DNA of 64,000 nt from Odobenus rosmarus divergens (GCF_000321225.1 NW_004450402.1:515664-579663), one strand, 5' to 3'. Shown: positions 32,682 to 44,010, counted from the first letter of the stretch. The notes: generated from the letters alone by a model not told the origin. Numbers and translations: made by a program.

Positions 32682-32910
32682 TTTCTTTCTTGTGAATCAT
32701 TCTTTCATTTCCTTTACACATTTTTCATTTTCCTTCTTAGACTTTCTTTACAACTTCTAGTACAATTTTTACATTAGAAAGATTAGTACTTCTGACATGA
32801 GTTGCAAATATTTTTCCCATTTGTATATCTATATTTTGCTTATGTTTATTTTGCTATTCTAAAGGGTTAAGTTTTTTTCTTAATCAACTATGTCAAGATA
32901 TACTTAAATC
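31980..32910 (-). mobile_element. Ancient L1 3'UTR, split by a pyrimidine tract
   Basis: ATGTGAGTATATCTCCAAGAAAAAGCCCCCGAAGTAGAATTTCTAG...TACCAATTACACTCCAACTAACAATACTTGAG and, right of the repeat, ATGAGTTGCAAATATTTTTCCCATTTG follow the antisense 3'UTR of ancient L1 (L1M) elements. Confidence 0.75.
32579..32692. repeat. (CTTT)n pyrimidine tract
   Basis: About 114 bases of CTTT units with interruptions. The antisense open frame at 32536-32721 (lysine/glutamate/arginine low complexity) is its by-product. Confidence 0.97.
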
Positions 32911-32929
32911 CAATTTTAGTTGAATAAAT

Positions 32930-34020
32930 TTTTATAAAATATATAATCATCACAATAATCAAGGTATAGAACATTTCAATCACTCCAGAAAGTTCTTTTT
33001 TGCCATTTTCAGAGATAAGCCTATCTCTTACTTTGGACAACCATTTTTCTGTCATTACAGACTAGTTTTGCCCATTCTAGAATATCATATAAATGGAATC
33101 ATTCTGTGTATATTCTTTTATGTTTGGCTTCCTTTGGCCTACATAATACTTCTAATATTCATTCATCTTGTTGTATATATCAGTAGGCTGTTGTTTTATA
33201 TTTTGTTTTTGTTGTCACTTCTTATTGCTCAGTAGTATTCCATTATATGGCTAGACCAAAATTTGTTTATCCGTTCACTTATTGATAAAAATTTAATTTC
33301 TTTCCAGATTGCAATTATTATGAATAAAGGTTCTGTGAACATTAATGTTGAAGTTCTATTGTGAATGTATCTTTTTATTTATTTTAGGTAAATATCTAGG
33401 AATGCAATTCTTATGTCATATAGTAAGTGTATTTTAACTTTCTAAGACAATATCAGGTGGTTGAACCATTTTACATTCTCAGCAGCAGTGTATGAGGGTC
33501 CCATACATTGGTATTTCAGGTTTTTTAATGTAGCCATTCTAGTGGGTATGCCATGATAGCTGATACTTTTAAAATTTGCATTTACCTGATGACTTTGATG
33601 TTGACCATCTATCATGTACTTATTGGCTATTCATATATCTTCTTTTGTGACATCTCTGTTCAAGTCTTTTGTCATTTTTAAAATTAATTGTTTTTTATTG
33701 AGATATGATAGCTCATTATTTATTCTGCATGCAAGTCCTACATCACATGTATGTCCAATAAATTGGCTTATTTTTTTAATTTTCTTATCAGTTTTTTTGA
33801 AAAGTAGAAATTTCAATTTTGATGAAGCCTAGTGTATTATTTTATTTTATGCTTCTTATGTCATTGCTAAGATTTCTTTGCTTATCTCAAAGTCATGAAC
33901 AAATTTTTCCTATGTTTACTTCTTTATATTGTTGCTTTGTAGGTATATGTTTTCGTGTTACAGAAATAGTATTATTTAATATTTTATTCTATTCTTGCTA
34001 TTTTCACTAAATACTCTAAT
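32930..34020 (-). mobile_element. Ancient L1 3'UTR, second fragment
   Basis: ACTAGTTTTGCCCATTCTAGAATATCATATAAATGGAATC, GTAGTATTCCATTATATGG, ATCAGGTGGTTGAACCATTTTACATTCTCAGCAGCAGTG and TTGGCTATTCATATATCTTC...TTCAAGTCTTTTGTC are antisense L1M 3'UTR phrases. Because it repeats the order already passed in 31980-32910, these are two separate insertions. Confidence 0.8.
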
Positions 34021-34699
34021 TTTAGTAGCTATTCAGAATACCGTGCATATGTCTAATCTGTTGCTTCTGTTTAATATTTTTTGAAGTGTCTCCACTATAT
34101 ATAACTACTGATGACAGAGTGGCCCTGTACGCATTAGATTATGTCTTTGTAGACCTCAAACCTCTAACTCTAATAGACTAACTAGAGCCCTGCATATTCT
34201 ATTCATAGTTTTACTCCTACAGCTCTTACATTGGAAGTGAACTTCCCAGGCTTCTGTCTCTACCTCTAACATTCGGAGCTGTGCCAATACCACTTACCTT
34301 GGAATTGGCATAAATGATTTTGCTCTCTTTCATTCCTAATTCTGTTACGAACCAGAAGAAGATACACATTCCTAGGACACTATCTCCTATCCTGCATTCT
34401 AATCTCCTCCTTATTCATTTCATCCTTTATTCTGTCCTCATGTTCCATAACATTTCTGGAAGCCCCTTATGCCTTTTCAAGCCGTTAAGACAACAGCAGA
34501 AAGCCGTATATCCTGGTCTTCTTCTCTGTAAGGTTTCCTTACTTTCTTCAACAAGACCAAATCTGATCTCTCCTTGACAACATTAATTCCCCTGTAACCT
34601 TTTCTTCCTTTTTTTTTTTCCCCTGTAAACTTTTTAAATTGTGGTCAGTTTTTTTCTCCTTTAACATGAACCTTGAGATAAGTTAGGAGTCTTTCATGC
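34021..34699. other. Unassigned, pyrimidine-rich sequence
   Basis: C/T-rich text with an 87-codon frame at 34314-34577; the character suggests an old repeat on the plus strand, but I cannot name it. Confidence 0.35.
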
Positions 34700-35100
34700 T
34701 TCACATGTCCACTTCCAGACTGTTCTTCCTCTCTCTTCTACAAACACTTCCAGCACTGAGTCTTTGCTGATTTGTTTACACAGCTGCTGCCTTATCTTTT
34801 TAGTCGTCTACACAGACCTCACATCATCTCTCTCATTTATTCAAGGTTTTAATTCATCTTATTATCACATTCTTCACTACTACTCCTGCCTTAATGCCTA
34901 ACGATTCCTGTATCCACAGTTAGCATCACACCAACACCCTAGTGCCATATTTCCGTGAACTTCTTTTCTCTAATGTTCTTTTCCTGTTTCTCATCTTCAC
35001 ACCTACCTCAGCCAGTCACTCACTGAATGTACTCCTAGAACTTGCCATTACCAAATCTATAACCCTTCCATGCACTCAATATTGATTACCCCCTTCTCTG
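34700..35100 (+). mobile_element. Pyrimidine-rich ancient repeat, possibly L2
   Basis: Phrases such as CCAGACTGTTCTTCCTCTC...CACAGCTGCTGCCTTATC...TAGAACTTGCCATTACCAAATC look like an old repeat preceding the L2 end at 35316. Assignment weak. Confidence 0.35.
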
Positions 35101-35116
35101 GCTGCCATATCCTTTC

Positions 35117-35300
35117 TTTTTTTTTAAGATTTTATTTTATTTATTTGAGAGAGAGAGAGTGTGTGAGAGAGAGCACAAGAGGGGGTAGGGTCAGAGGGAG
35201 AAGCAGACTCCCCCCTGCCCCCAGCAGGGGTACCGGGACTGCAGGATCATGACCTGAGCCTAAGGCAGTCGCTCAACCAACTGAGCCACCCAGGCGCCCT
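35117..35300 (-). mobile_element. CAN SINE
   Basis: Reversed tail TTTTTTTTTAAGATTTTATTTTATTTATTTGAGAG to reversed head GAGCCACCCAGGCGCCC. Target copies GCCATATCCTTTCTT (35102-35116) and GCCATTTCCTTTCTT (35301-35315). Confidence 0.97.
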
Positions 35301-35315
35301 GCCATTTCCTTTCTT

Positions 35316-35975
35316 AAAAGCTAAATGCTTCTGGCACAAGATTCTGATAATTCTTCTACCCCACAGGGACTGCTAATCCATGAATCCCACCAACATTTCC
35401 TGTGCCTTCAGCCTCCTCATCTATTTAAGCCCCTCCTTACCAAGGTAAATTCCTCAGGAAATCACAAATATACTCATCATTCCCTTGTCCTTGTCTTCAA
35501 TTTTTCTGCACTTCCCTCGCTTTCTTGTAATTCCAAGCTGGTTAAATCCTATTGTCCCCTTACTCTGTTCCTACATGGTCTGCCTGAGGTCCCTTCAATT
35601 GAATGCACTTTCCCCACATATCTCTAAGGGTTACTCCTTTCCTTCTACAAGACTTGACAAAAATGTTATTTCCTTAAGGCCGGCTCTTTCCCCTTTTTAA
35701 ATATTGCGGTACTCCTCCTTCACCCTTACGTTTCCTATTCTCCTTGTCTCCATGCTTTGCTGGATTTTCCTCCATAACAGCTGTTACCTTCTAATATTCT
35801 AGGATTTTATTTATTTTATTTATGTACTGTCTCTCTTCCCTACCCTCTCACACATAGGCTAGAATGTGAGCTCCAGGTACCACTGTCCATAATTGTTTTC
35901 ACTGAGGTATTCTCAGTTCCAAGGACAATGCTTGTTTCATAGAAGCAACTTAATAAATACGAAAAAATATGTTCA
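35316..35975 (+). mobile_element. L2 3' end
   Basis: The order CTGGTTAAATCC...CCTACATGGTCTGCC, CCTTCTACAAGACTTGAC, TTATTTATTTTATTTATGTACTGTCTC, GGCTAGAATGTGAGCTCCAGG, and GGACAATGCTTGTTTCATAGAAGCAACTTAATAAATA is the last part of L2 ORF2 and its 3'UTR in sense. The frame is broken throughout. Confidence 0.75.
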
Positions 35976-35990
35976 AGAAATGAATGAGCA

Positions 35991-36188
35991 GGGTGACTGG
36001 GTGGCTCAGTTGGTTAAGCATCCAACTCTTGATTTCAGTCATGATCTCATGGTTGTGAGATCCAGCCCACTTTGGACTCCATGCACTGGGCATGGAGACT
36101 GCTCAGAATTTCTCTCTCTCTCTGCCCCTCCCCCTCCCCCCCAATTAAAAAAAGAAAGAAAAGGAAAGAGAAAAAGAAAAGAAAAGAA
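35991..36188 (+). mobile_element. CAN SINE with long A/G tail
   Basis: Head GGGTGACTGGGTGGCTCAGTTGG of the CAACTCTTGATTTCAG subfamily; the tail has become an A/G-rich run (AAAAGAAAGAAAAGG...). Target copies AGAAATGAATGAGCA (35976-35990) and AGAAGTGAATGAGCA (36189-36203). Confidence 0.97.
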
Positions 36189-36294
36189 AGAAGTGAATGA
36201 GCAAATGCAAATTGCCTTCAATAACTGGTACTTGCAGCACAGATAGTCTTGACATGAGCATAAACGTGCCTTCCCCCTTCTAAATATTTTTGAG

Positions 36295-36405
36295 GATTTT
36301 CAAGTGTTTTCCCAAAGTTGAAACAACTCGTAAATGACCAAGTCAGTACTAAAACCTCAAATCTATAATTCTTTTCACTGCACTACCTAGCCTTGGGCAA
36401 ATTTA
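36295..36405 (-). mobile_element. MIR fragment
   Basis: TCCCAAAGTTGAAACAACTCGTAAATGACCAAGTCAGTACTAAAACC...CACTGCACTACCTAGCC follows the antisense MIR 5' half. Confidence 0.6.
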
Positions 36406-37709
36406 ATTTCATTAGATGCTTAAGTGTGAAAATATCTGTCCTCTAGTATTTGTGGTATGTTATACTTTTATTAAAATATTATTACCACCTATTCATATAT
36501 TATAAATATGGTAAGGAGACTGAACAAGAAAAAACTTGTGACTCCAGATATCAAATTTTCTATAATAGAGAATGGATAATGAGACAAAATGATTCAATTC
36601 ATTCTCAGGCTACTTTCAAAGTGGAGAGACAATATTGTGAAATAAAATGTATGTATGTTCTTTTCTAGGTAAAATGATTTGCTATAATTGCCCTATTGGG
36701 ATTTTAATAAGCTCTTGGAGGCAAAGGAAGTTTGTTTTTAAATTAGAAAGAGGGTATTGTTTGTCTATCTTCCATAGCAAACCACAGCAATTTACTTTGT
36801 TACACAATGTTCAACATAATACAAACCATTATTACAGATATAATACCTAGATTATACAAGGCTCAGTACTTCAGGAAGCTTAACTTTCTTGAGCTTATGA
36901 ATGTAGATTTCTCCTTTACATAGCCACGTATTGTGGGGGATTAAATAGCTAATAGAAGTTTGATTTACATTTAACATAACTTCATATTCATTTTGTAAAT
37001 TTCTTTCCAGATTACTAATTAAAACATCAATGGCTACCCTAAAAGGTATTAAATCAGCAAGAAGTGCTCAAATATCTTTCTACAAATTGAAAATATTCAA
37101 TTGTGCTAGCCTAGGTGATTCAGCTAACCCCTTAATTATTTTTTTCTTATCAATCTTAAGCATCTTGATGCAATGTGCAGCAAAACACGTACATTTCCTA
37201 AAACCTTTGCAGATGTGCATCTTTTTAACAGTACTTCTTCCTGCACAAATTGAAAATGGTATTTAATTTTGAAAGGCAAAATAATAAGACCCCAAATAAT
37301 ATCCTATTAATGAGAAAGGGAGGAAAGCTGGTAATATTTTCTCCAACATATTTTACCACTTGGTTCATGAAAGTAGCTATGATGCCTAATTGCTTTCTAG
37401 AATGTAGAAAAATTACTAATAAGCTCTTTTTTTTTTCTTTCCTAAAGATGGATCAGTCCAAGTCACCAGCACTTTAAGACATTAACTGCAGGATACATAA
37501 GTAAGTCGTAGTTGAAATAAATGGACCTTTTTGAAAAACACATAAATCAGATTTAGGATCATCATTGAGTTTCAGGAAAAATGTTAATTTTGATCATCTT
37601 GGACTAATTAGATTGCCACTGTTATAAGAATTGAAAGCCTGACTCAACTTAATATACTATTGGGTTGATCCTTGGCTAATAATTCTTAATCTAAACTTTC
37701 TTGAACAAT
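36406..37709. other. Unassigned AT-rich sequence
   Basis: Several short frames without features. TTTTTTTTTCTTTCCTAAAG at 37429-37448 looks like a splice acceptor but the ATG frame that follows closes after nine codons. Confidence 0.4.
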
Positions 37710-38228
37710 GTGGAGGTTGGACAATGCCCCCAAAAGTATGGGGGGCGTTGTCCCTGCAACCCGGAATGTTACCTTACATGACAAAAAGAGAGGGCAGATG
37801 TGATTAAGTTAAGGATCTCCAGAATGCCAGGTTATCCTGTACTATCTGGCTGGGCACTAAATGCTATCATAAGTGTCCTTATTAGAGGGAAGAGAGAGAT
37901 TTGGCACAGAAAAGAAGACCATGTGAGCAAAGTAAATGGAAGAAGAGGGTGGCAGAAGGAAGCAGAGGCAGAGAGAGATGGTATTTGGCTTACCTTGGTG
38001 TTGGAAAAAGGGACCTGACCCAAGGAATGCAAGTGATGCAGCTTCAAAAGGCTGAAAGAGACAAGGAAGTGAATTGTCCCTTGGAGCCTCTGGAGAGGGT
38101 CTGGCCCTGCTAGCACCTTGATTTTGACCCAGTGAAACTGAGCTTAGACTTCCCACCTGCAGACTGTAAGAGGATGCAGGTGTGCTGTTTTAAGTAATTT
38201 GTTACAGAAGCCATAGGTAAATCATACA
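37710..38228 (+). mobile_element. LTR-like ancient repeat
   Basis: GACAATGCCCCCAAAAGTATG, GATGTGATTAAGTTAAGGATCTCCAGA, GTGTCCTTATTAGAGGGAAG...GAGATTTGGCACAGAAAAGAAGACCATGTGA, CACCTTGATTTTGACCCAGTGAAAC and AGTAATTTGTTACAGAAGCCATAGG are in the order of a common ancient mammalian repeat related to the one at 9830. The overlapping frames on both strands here (37800-38156) are not genes. Confidence 0.75.
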
Positions 38229-39264
38229 ATGAAACAATGACATACACTAATGGAAAACACTAATCCACTAACAAAAATTGTCTACAACACCACAGATATT
38301 GGTGTGTAATCAATTGGAGGACTATAAGACTCAACAGCAGTCTGCAATTCATAACACATACAAAATATATATATATATTTTGAATTTAAATTTAAATAAT
38401 ATTTAAAATAACACATACAAATAATACATTCTGGGGATAAACATATGATTTTGTTGAAAAATATTTTGTTAGGTTGTCATGAAATAAAATATAAATACAT
38501 AATTTTGTACTTTAAATTTTATGATAATTGTTTATGTACCTGTAAACCGATTTCTAAAAAGAAAAATAAAGATAGGTACTTTGTTTCATGCAGTTCTGTT
38601 TCAACTCTACATTCTTCTTGCCCGTTAAGAATGAAGAACGCCTTAATTTTCTTTTTAGCTTTTTTCCCCAAAGCAGATAAATATCATCACGTAAGAGTAG
38701 ATAGGATTTTAGTGATGCCAGAAGAAAAAGAAACTTACTCTTATTGTGTTACTGTACAAAGCAGGGAACTTTCTGTTAAGATATACATTCATTTTTAATA
38801 CCTCTGGGAAAACCAGGAGCTAGGCATTACTGCAATGTCTGTTTTAAGCCCTACTGTCCTTTTCCCATGCTATGCTTTTCCTACCATCTACCATTTTATA
38901 TACTTTGGGCACCTGTTAATGATTGGCATTTCTAAAATTTGCAGTTTCCTTTTTCATCTGGATAGACTTGCAAAGGCAGTTACCATATTCTTATGACACA
39001 AATACCAAATGTACTTTTGGAAATTTCTCATGCAGTTGACTTCATATGATTTACGTTCCTCTATTCCTTGCATGCCTATGTCACATCAAACTGCTGTCAT
39101 CCATGAAGAGGTGCATATGTTTTCTACTCTGGTAGGGAGAGACATGGAAGACTATCCTCACTTACTGAAAGCCTGATTTTACTACAGAAACTGTTTATAA
39201 TGATTTTAAATCTGTTTTGAAGATTTCTTTGGAATTAATTTTTATAGTTCTGGATGTCTGAGTG
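38229..39264. other. Unassigned AT-rich sequence
   Basis: Holds an (AT)n run at about 38365-38380 and a featureless 117-codon frame at 38445-38798. Confidence 0.4.
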
Positions 39265-39763
39265 TGATGGGGTTCAGGACAGTGTATCCCAAAATATGTA
39301 TGGCACCTTAGTGTATTGAATATTTCAAGCTAAGGAGTTTGAGAAAAGGTCCCTGACCTCCCCCCAACCCCACTTTTCTTTCCTGAAACAGGTCATAAAA
39401 TCCTCCTGTGACAGATGGCCTGTCCCCCATACCCAGAGAAAAGGAGCCTCCCTATCTTCGAAGACAAAGGGATGCCAAGAAGAATCCTAACTAGGCCTTC
39501 TTAAGTGTCCCCAGTTCATTACGATTACTTCATACTCCTTAGCCTATCATATCCCTACACATCTATCCTTCATCAAACTTAGAGTAAAAACACAAAGGTC
39601 CAACTCTTTAGTCTTCATTTCCTTATGAAGGCTCCCGTGTCATGTAGAATTTACATTAAATAAATCTGTATGCTTTTCTCCTGTTAACCCATCTTTGTCA
39701 GTTTAATTTTCAGACCCAGCCAGGACCCTGAGAGAGTCAAGGAAAACTTTTTTCTCCCCTCCA
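39265..39763 (+). mobile_element. Solo LTR, sense copy
   Basis: Starts TGATGGGGTTCAGGACAGTG and ends AAAACTTTTTTCTCCCCTCCA, with a polyadenylation signal in ACATTAAATAAATCTGTATGC and a U5 of CTCCTGTTAACCCATCTTTGTCAGTTTAATTTTCAGACCCAGCC. Flanks are AGTG (39261-39264) and AGAG (39764-39767), a 4-base target duplication with one change. Same family as 8514 and 25133. No internal retroviral region. Confidence 0.85.
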
Positions 39764-40249
39764 AGAGTAAATCATGGGAAGTATATGTAGAGTCCTCACA
39801 CTAGATAAAGAGCTATGAGTCTAGTTATGCACACTCATTAATAAGAAATAAAAATGACAGAATATACCTAAAGTGCCTCAGAATTAAGAATAATTTTATC
39901 ATCCACCTTCTGTTCCCCAAAAAGATTTTAGATCTCTAATGCTCCTAATTATTTTTACTACCATTCAGTATCTCCATAATTTATTTGTGAAAGCTTCAGT
40001 ATCTAGGCCTATTTAAGTATCTCAATGTGTAAATAATAAGGGGTTTGTGATCACTTCTCAGCAAAAGGAAAGAATACCCTAAGTAACTATTCTCCTGATG
40101 CTAGACAGACTAGAAACAGACAAGTAGATGCATAGCGTGGAAGGAGTTAGTAAATGCTGTGACAAAAAAATAAAGCATAGCTTCATAGGGACTCCTAATT
40201 TTTCACCAAAATTCACACTGATACTCCTTTATCTGAGGAAGTAGCGAGC
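39764..40249. other. Unassigned sequence
   Basis: AT-rich, nothing recognised. Confidence 0.4.
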
Positions 40250-40660
40250 CAAATCAACCAGCCTCCAGTTGAGGCAAAGTATATTCATGTGATGGAGTTT
40301 CATTCATAGAAATGTGAGCAGAAACTGTGTATAGCCCTTAGGTCTGGCCCATACAAAGCAATAAAAAAAAAAAAAAAAAACTGCTTTGCTTTCATTGTTT
40401 TCCTGCTCATCAAAGAGGCCATAAAAACATAAAAGTTCTCACTAGCAGGGATGGCAATGACTCCAGCAAGCTTGCAAGCTGCATGTTGAAAATGGTAGCC
40501 TAGCTCCACTCAGACTAAGACCCTGAGCACAGTTGTGGAGGAAAGTCATACCACGGAGGTATTTACATGCTCACCGTTACGTGAGCAAATTATGAACTTC
40601 TATTGTGTTTGGGTTTGTGGGACATACCATTGTAGTGACACAAAGTAAGGGGAGTGGCAC
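40250..40660 (+). mobile_element. MLT1-like (MaLR) LTR
   Basis: AGAAATGTGAGCAGAAACTGTGTATAGCCCTTAGGTCTGGCCCATA, then GTTGAAAATGGTAGCCTAGC, and GTTACGTGAGCAAATTATGAACTTCTATTGTGTTTGGG...GTTTGTGGGACATACCATTGTAG are in the order of MLT1 LTRs. A run of 18 A residues at 40363-40380 interrupts it, and CAAAGCA / TGCTTTG around that run form a small inverted repeat. Confidence 0.7.
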
Positions 40661-40874
40661 TTCACCCAGCCTGGTTAGAGACGCCTCTCTAATAAAGTAG
40701 GCCTGAGAGCCCGAATGATAAGAGAGGCTGTCATGTGTCCATAAAAAGCAGAGTGTAGCTGCCAAAGCAAGAGATAATTGCAAAGACCTGAAAGCAAGAG
40801 TATTTTTTGTCAGTTTTGAGGAAAAATAAAGCTTCCAGTGTTGCTGAAGCACTCGCCTCAAGTGGGAGGAAATG

Positions 40875-41055
40875 ACGTCAAAGAGGTATCATGGTGCCAT
40901 GTCATACAGAGCCTTGAAGACCATGATAAACTTTTTGGATTTCATTCTGTGTGACATGGAGAGCCAGAGATATAACATAATCTAATTACATGAAGAAAAT
41001 CCTCTTTTGGGTTGATAATTTAATGTAGGAGGCAGGTGAATAATTAGAAGGATAT
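40875..41055 (-). mobile_element. L2 fragment
   Basis: TCATACAGAGCCTTGAAGACCATGATAAACTTTTTGGATTTCATTCTGTGTGACATGGAGAGCC is the antisense L2 ORF2 text (GGGCCTTGTATGCCATGCTAAGGAGTTTGGACTTTATCCTG...). Confidence 0.8.
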
Positions 41056-41059
41056 TCTA

Positions 41060-41645
41060 ATATAAGTAATTAATGTTATAATTTTCCTTGTAAACACTGC
41101 TTTAGCTTCATCCCATAAATTTTGATACGTCTGGTTCTTTTTAATTCAGTACAAATGTTTTTTTAAAATTTCTCTTGGGATGGGGTGTCTGGGTGGCTCA
41201 GTCAGTTAAACAGCAGCCTCCGTCTGTCTTCAGCTCAGGTCAGGATCCCAGGATCTGCGGATCTAGCTGCCTTGGGTTCCCTGCTCAGTGGGCAGCCTGC
41301 TTCTCTCTCTCCTTCTACCCCTCCCCCTCTCATGCTCTCTCTTGCTTTCTCGCTCTCAATAAACAAATAAAAATATCTTTAAAAAATTTTCTTTTGGGAT
41401 TACTTTTTTGGCCCACTCATTACATAGAAATGTGTTGATCAATCGCTAAACATTTAAGGGGGTTTCCAGGTTTCTTTCTCTTATTCATTTTAGTTTTAAT
41501 CCATTGTTATCTAAGAAAGTCCTCTGTGTGATTTCTACTTTACATTTGTTAAGATTTGTTTTGTGGCCCAGAATATGGTCTACCTTGGTGCATATTTCAT
41601 GTATACTTCATAAGAATTCTTATTTTGTTGTTGTAAATCATATTC
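41060..41645 (-). mobile_element. L1 ORF2 fragment interrupted by a SINE
   Basis: CTGCTTTAGCTTCATCCCATAAATTTTGATACGT on the left and GTTTTAATCCATTGTTATCTAAGAAAG...TTAAGATTTGTTTTGTGGCCCAGAATATGGTCTACC on the right are adjacent antisense L1 ORF2 phrases, split by the SINE at 41182. Confidence 0.85.
41182..41383 (+). mobile_element. CAN SINE nested in L1
   Basis: Head GGGGTGTCTGGGTGGCTCAGTCAGTTAAACAGC. Target copies AAAATTTCTCTTGGGAT (41165-41181) and AAAATTTTCTTTTGGGAT (41383-41400). Confidence 0.97.
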
Positions 41646-41654
41646 AAAATATTA

Positions 41655-41830
41655 TGAAGCCAAAAAGCATTTTCCTCACTTTGCAGATAAGAAGCCTGAG
41701 TCTCAGAGTGCTTAGGAAACTTTTCTAAAAGCATGCAGCTACTAAGCGGCTTTGCTGACACATGAGATCAATACTTTGAATCTGGTTTCAGTCTTTCTAC
41801 TACATGCCAAAATGTTCCAGGTTTCTATCC
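41655..41830 (-). mobile_element. MIR SINE
   Basis: TTCCTCACTTTGCAGATAAGAAGCCTGAGTCTCAGAGTGCTTAGGAAACTTTTCTAAAAGCATGCAGCTACTAAGCGGC is antisense MIR core. Confidence 0.85.
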
Positions 41831-42539
41831 TTAAAAACAACAAAACAAAAAATCCTCCACTGAGATTGTCTTTCGACCATCAGTGCTCTTTTTACTATCT
41901 TCTCCCTTCCCTCTACAATGAAGTTGTAGTACAGAAAATATGCTGTATATATATCAAAAAAATTTTTTTAAGTACCTCTATATTTCCTCCTTCTTATTCC
42001 ACTTGCCTTTTAAGGTAATACTGATGCATTCTCCAGGTGCAGTTATCAGATTATGTCTTTCTTCTGATATCTAGTAGTAAGCATTAATCTACCCTTGAGG
42101 GCAAATCCTTGAGAAGTTGTCAGGAATTTGTTTTTTAATATTATCACATTTACACTAAGATCTTGAAGATTTTAGGATTCACTTTTAACTTCATGGTTTC
42201 GTTTATGTATTTTTAAAAATTGTTTGCCGCTCAGAGCATGTGAAAGGATGATTAAACATCAATTTGAGCCAGTTCTAGCAAGCGGTTCATTCTCCCAATG
42301 CAGTGTGCAGCCATGGGTGACTATGACTTCTGGTTTAGAGTTCCACTGAATGATTGAATTTGTGCTTATCAGATTGAAGTTTGAAAAATTTAGTGCCATT
42401 AGATTGATTTTTTTTCAAAAAGTACATGTATATATATTAAAGACTAAGTTGAAACCCTTAAAAAGTAGCTCTAGAGTGAAAACTTACTGTTTCTAGTTAT
42501 GAAGCTTCTGGTTTTAAAAAATGAATTAGATCATTACCT
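41831..42539. other. Unassigned sequence
   Basis: AT-rich, nothing recognised. Confidence 0.4.
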
Positions 42540-42850
42540 TGATATATATGAAATTTTTATAAATAGAATATGTATATATGTGCTAATTTTCTTAAAAATA
42601 TAAAAATTCCTGCGTTGCTTTGCCTTGCATATATTTATGTATATATGCAATTTATATATATAAATGCAGTATCTATAAATATATATATTCATGTATAAAT
42701 TTATATATAAAATTTATATATATTATATATTTATATATATTTATATATAAATTCCTGTGTTTCTTCACCTTGCATGTATGTATGTATATATGCAATTTAT
42801 ATGTATAAATATATATATTTATGTATAAATTTATAGATTTATAAATACAT
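42540..42850. repeat. AT-rich tract with ~145-base tandem duplication
   Basis: AAATTCCTGCGTTGCTTTGCCTTGCATATATTTATG... at 42604 is repeated as AAATTCCTGTGTTTCTTCACCTTGCATGTATGTATG... at 42749, both continuing TATATATGCAATTTATATATATAAAT. The second copy lacks about 15 bases (GCAGTATCTATAAAT). Almost all A/T. Confidence 0.9.
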
Positions 42851-42949
42851 AAAACAAAATCAAGAAAAATCTAACTTGAATCTTTGTAGATAAGCAAAAA
42901 ATAGATTCCTGATTATATTCTAATACACCATAACATAGTTTTAAGAATA

Positions 42950-43165
42950 TGAATTCAGGAGATGAACTACTCAATTGCTAAGCCCTGCTTAGCCCCTTAT
43001 TAGCTACAAGATTGGTATAATATTCTCTGTGCCATGTTTCTTTCTTCTTAAAATGGTGCTAATAAAAATGTCTACCTTGTATGTTTCTTTTTTTCAATAA
43101 AGATTAATGAAAATATATGCAAAATGCTTGGAACACTTCCTGGCATATAATTAACACTGTATAAT
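42950..43165 (+). mobile_element. MIR SINE
   Basis: GCCCCTTATTAGCTACAAGATTGG, TTTCTTTCTTCTTAAAATGGTGCTAATAAAAATGTCTACC and AAAATGCTTGGAACACTTCCTGGCATATAATTAACACTGTATAATTATT follow MIR in sense. Confidence 0.75.
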
Positions 43166-43224
43166 TATTTGCTTTTTTAACTCTCTTTTGATATGTGGTT
43201 TGAAACCACAATTTCTACCCCAAA

Positions 43225-44010
43225 TTTCAATGTTTCACAAGTATATTAGAAACAAAGGAAAGCATATGTGATTCTTTAAAATCAAGAACAAGTCAACAAT
43301 ATACACTACCACTGCTTCTTTTTATTTTTTTAAGATTTTATTTATTTATTTGAGAGACAGAGAGCACAAGTGGGGGTGAGGGATAGAGGAAGAGGGAGAA
43401 GCAGACACCCCACTGAGCAGGGAGCCTGATGCAGGGCTCCATCCCAGGACCCTGAGATCATGACCTGAGCCAAAGGCAGATGTTTAATGGCCTGAGCCAC
43501 CCAGGCACCCACTACCACAGCTTCTATTCAGCATTGTACAATAGGTACTATCCAGTGGAGTAAGAAAAATAAAAAAGAAATTAAAATGTATAAGGATTGG
43601 AAAAAAACAACTGTGTAGTTATTCACAGGTAATATAGATTTGAAGTCAATATTACATATTCAACTTCATTTATATGTACCAGCATAAACAGTTAGAAATT
43701 TAAATATATTTTAAAACTATCATTTATAATGACTAATAGAAACTAAAGTATCCAGGAATAAATCTAACATATTTTCAAGACCTAAAAGTACACAATTAAA
43801 AAAAAATATTGGAAGACTTTTTATGAAAACTTAAATATTCATGGATATGAAGATTAAATATTGACAAGATGTCAATTCTCTTCAAATCTAGTATAGGATG
43901 AAGGCATTTCCAATTGAAATCCAAAAGGATTTTGTGGGGAACCTTTCAAGTTGATTTTAATGATTATATATTGTAGGAAAGTCCTCAAAATCGCCAACAC
44001 ATTCCTGAAG
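43225..44010 (+). mobile_element. L1 ORF2 fragment interrupted by a SINE
   Basis: Left of the SINE: AAAATCAAGAACAAGTCAACAATATACACTACC. Right: CTTCTATTCAGCATTGTACAATAGGTACTATCCAGTGGAGTAAG...AAGTATCCAGGAATAAATCTAACA...TGGATATGAAGATTAAATATTGACAAGATGTC...CAATTGAAATCCAAAAGGATTTTGTGGGG. These are reverse-transcriptase and downstream parts of ORF2 in sense, with many stops. Confidence 0.88.
43320..43509 (-). mobile_element. CAN SINE nested in L1
   Basis: Reversed tail TTTTATTTTTTTAAGATTTTATTTATTTATTTGAGAG to reversed head GAGCCACCCAGGCACCC. Target copies CACTACCACTGCTTCT (43304-43319) and CACTACCACAGCTTCT (43510-43525). Confidence 0.97.

Noticed and set aside
32536..32721. Lysine/glutamate-rich 61-codon frame as a small basic protein
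   Set aside because: It is the translation of the (CTTT)n microsatellite on the opposite strand.
35893..36246. 117-codon frame across 35893-36246
   Set aside because: It runs through an L2 end and a CAN SINE with its A/G tail.
37429..37477. Pyrimidine tract plus AAG|ATGGATCAG as an acceptor and start of an exon
   Set aside because: The ATG frame closes after nine codons and no donor follows at a plausible place.
37800..38156. Overlapping frames on both strands as coding
   Set aside because: They fall wholly inside an ancient LTR-like repeat.
40363..40380. Run of 18 A residues as the tail of a retro-insertion
   Set aside because: No target duplication flanks it and the surrounding MLT1-like LTR reads on across it; simple A expansion is more likely.
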